This document shows, piece after piece, positions 62,942 through 64,000 of a DNA stretch of 64,000 nucleotides; within the stretch, counting starts at the first letter, position 1, and every line of letters begins with the position of its first letter. The stretch spans positions 372,001 to 436,000 of the forward strand of contig NZ_JAUTBA010000001.1 of the NCBI RefSeq assembly GCF_030818895.1. The letters run 5' to 3'. The position numbers and the translations under genes are program-made. The notes beneath the pieces are model-generated. The model did not search any database. It saw only the letters and a list, made by a program, of their open reading frames with translations, and was not told the origin of the DNA. Source of the DNA: Sphingobacterium zeae. Lineage in GTDB: Bacteria > Bacteroidota > Bacteroidia > Sphingobacteriales > Sphingobacteriaceae.

Positions 62942-64000
62942 ATGAATAGACTGTTATTTTTACCACTATTGCTCTTGATCGGATCAATTTTAGCCATTGG
63001 AACATTGAGTTGTGATCGCACTACAAAGGATAAAGGCACAGGTGCAAAAGATTCATCTATAGTTAAAATAGTAGCTGTAAAGGATACGATCACCCCTGCG
63101 CAATTCCCTCCTTTGCCAATTGACTATGAAAAGACGAAGGTTTTAAAAAGCAGCTATGTGGTTGATCGGTCAGGCGTTGAACTTCGTCAGGGGCCTGATC
63201 ACTCTGCGCCGGTATTGGGAAAATATCCCTATGGTACCAAACTCGATGTTATTGCTGAGGAAGGGGATTGGGTTGCCGTCATGGATCGCATTCAACGGGA
63301 TTATAAAGGAGGACAAGGTGAAAAGGGTGATGTAACGCGATGGGAAAAGATATATGTCGCAAAGTCGAAGCTGGGAAAACAAGACCAAATTACAATATCA
63401 CCAAAAGATTTAAACTTAATCGTTTCTATTACGATAAATGGTCGAGAAACCTATTATGAAAAGGGACATTCTTTAGATAAATATCTCCGGTTAGAATTGA
63501 TCGATGAGCAAACTTTTTCTGCAGCTCGTAAAACTTCGAAAGACTACTTGATAAAGGATACCATGTCTTATTTTAAAAATGGGAAGGTATTGGAACTGCC
63601 TTTGAAAAATGGGGAAAAACTAATATTTACGGATAAGGGTACCGATAGTGAATTGGAAGAGCGGTATTCGTACAAAGGGCATTATGATTTTCTAAATGCT
63701 TATGCAGTGGAAGGGGATTATTGGGAAAGTTCTGATGTACGCCTTTTTGACAAACTGGACGGTCATTTAATTGTGGAGTGTGGTGCCTCCCCCTTCTTTT
63801 CATCGGATAAAAGTTACCTCATGACTTTGCTGGCTGATCCTTATGAGTCCACGGGCGACTTACAACTCTTCCACGTGAAACAAGGTAAGGTTTCACCAAT
63901 GCTTTTTGTCAGGTTTAAGAAGTGGATGCCAACTTGGAAAGAGGACCTGATATTCTGGGGAAAAGATGGTTGCATCTATACCGCTGCTAACCATATCAAT
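62942..64000 (+). CDS. SH3-domain lipoprotein (partial, cut by window edge)
   Basis: 353 codons run to the window end. A lipobox, IGTLSC, with Cys near residue 24 follows a Leu-rich signal. An SH3b-like domain lies at about 70-130, with VDRSGVELRQGPDHSAPVLGKYPYGTKLDVIAEEGDWVAV. The following beta-rich region (about 150-353) is unassigned. An in-frame ATG two codons earlier (62936) is an alternative start. It is likely anchored at the envelope, where SH3b modules often bind peptidoglycan. The C-terminus is not visible. Confidence 0.8.
   Translation, partial: MNRLLFLPLLLLIGSILAIGTLSCDRTTKDKGTGAKDSSIVKIVAVKDTITPAQFPPLPIDYEKTKVLKSSYVVDRSGVELRQGPDHSAPVLGKYPYGTKLDVIAEEGDWVAVMDRIQRDYKGGQGEKGDVTRWEKIYVAKSKLGKQDQITISPKDLNLIVSITINGRETYYEKGHSLDKYLRLELIDEQTFSAARKTSKDYLIKDTMSYFKNGKVLELPLKNGEKLIFTDKGTDSELEERYSYKGHYDFLNAYAVEGDYWESSDVRLFDKLDGHLIVECGASPFFSSDKSYLMTLLADPYESTGDLQLFHVKQGKVSPMLFVRFKKWMPTWKEDLIFWGKDGCIYTAANHIN
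63867..63882 (+). other. parS-like site 3, inside a coding region
   Basis: TCTTCCACGTGAAACA matches the parS consensus at 15 of 16 positions, the same level as site 1. It lies inside the SH3 lipoprotein gene, 48 kb from sites 1 and 2. parS sites inside genes near the origin are common. Confidence 0.6.

Noticed and set aside
62842..63093. 83-codon minus-strand frame at the start of the SH3 lipoprotein
   Set aside because: Antisense to the lipoprotein signal and N-terminus; no family resemblance.
1..64000. CRISPR array, insertion sequence, prophage or plasmid genes
   Set aside because: No spaced exact repeats, transposase, integrase, Cas or structural phage genes seen; tRNA genes have no flanking duplicated ends that I can recognise.

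Overview
The window looks like chromosomal DNA from a Bacteroidota bacterium, most likely Sphingobacteriaceae (Sphingobacterium-like). The grounds are low G+C content, Bacteroidota-type TAnnTTTG -7 promoter boxes, families typical of the phylum (DUF3078 barrel, tricorn-like S41 peptidases, 7TMR-DISM kinase, PIG-L deacetylase beside a sodium:solute symporter) and the futalosine-type MqnB. No IS element, prophage, CRISPR array or rRNA operon was seen. The window appears to lie close to the replication origin: dnaA is at the left edge, mnmG is at 13.7-15.5 kb, and two parS-like centromere sites sit between mnmG and an ABC-F gene. A third parS-like site is at 63.9 kb.

Layout. 1-6.7 kb: dnaA (partial), dxs, scpA, thiL and nadA. 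6.75-9.77 kb: an unusually long, very A+T-rich stretch without genes, containing degenerate repeats and a cluster of DnaA-box-like 9-mers at its right end; it is the best oriC candidate here. It splits the NAD genes nadA (left, minus) and nadB (right, plus). 9.8-18.2 kb: nadB, a gamma carbonic anhydrase-like protein, an Ig-like lipoprotein, mnmG, ABC-F ATPase and apaG. 18.4-28.6 kb: an RsmI-like methylase, an esterase, a Nif3/zinc-ribbon pair, a tricorn-like peptidase, and a CPBP-DUF2007-cdsA-DUF2461 run. 28.6-34.6 kb: anmK, gcvH, a DUF6263-like protein, pdhB, mqnB, an 11-bp tandem repeat, and a pteridine pair (PTPS-like plus folE).

34.9-39.7 kb is an envelope block: an O-methyltransferase, two glucosaminidases (one with LysM), a CarboxypepD_reg-like protein, a DUF3078 barrel and an N-acetylmuramoyl-L-alanine amidase. 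39.7-44.2 kb is a minus-strand operon: PIG-L deacetylase, a 69-aa membrane protein, an otherwise unlisted 30-aa membrane microprotein, and a sodium:solute symporter. 44.8-46.1 kb carries a peroxiredoxin-thioredoxin-DUF6952 operon. tRNA-Tyr, tRNA-Arg, PAP2 and MFS genes follow, then a second tricorn-like peptidase, a Cys-motif membrane protein and tRNA-Lys.

53.8-59.3 kb is a signalling region. A compact minus-strand set has a GNAT-like putative acyltransferase overlapping a SAM methyltransferase, then a 7TMR-DISM histidine kinase, then a REC-histidine kinase; a divergent stand-alone REC protein lies beside it. The arrangement suggests, without proving, a small-molecule synthesis-and-sensing circuit and is the best candidate for an undescribed system here. 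59.5-64 kb: a secreted amidohydrolase, a membrane LytTR regulator, a second CPBP protease and a partial SH3 lipoprotein cut by the window edge.
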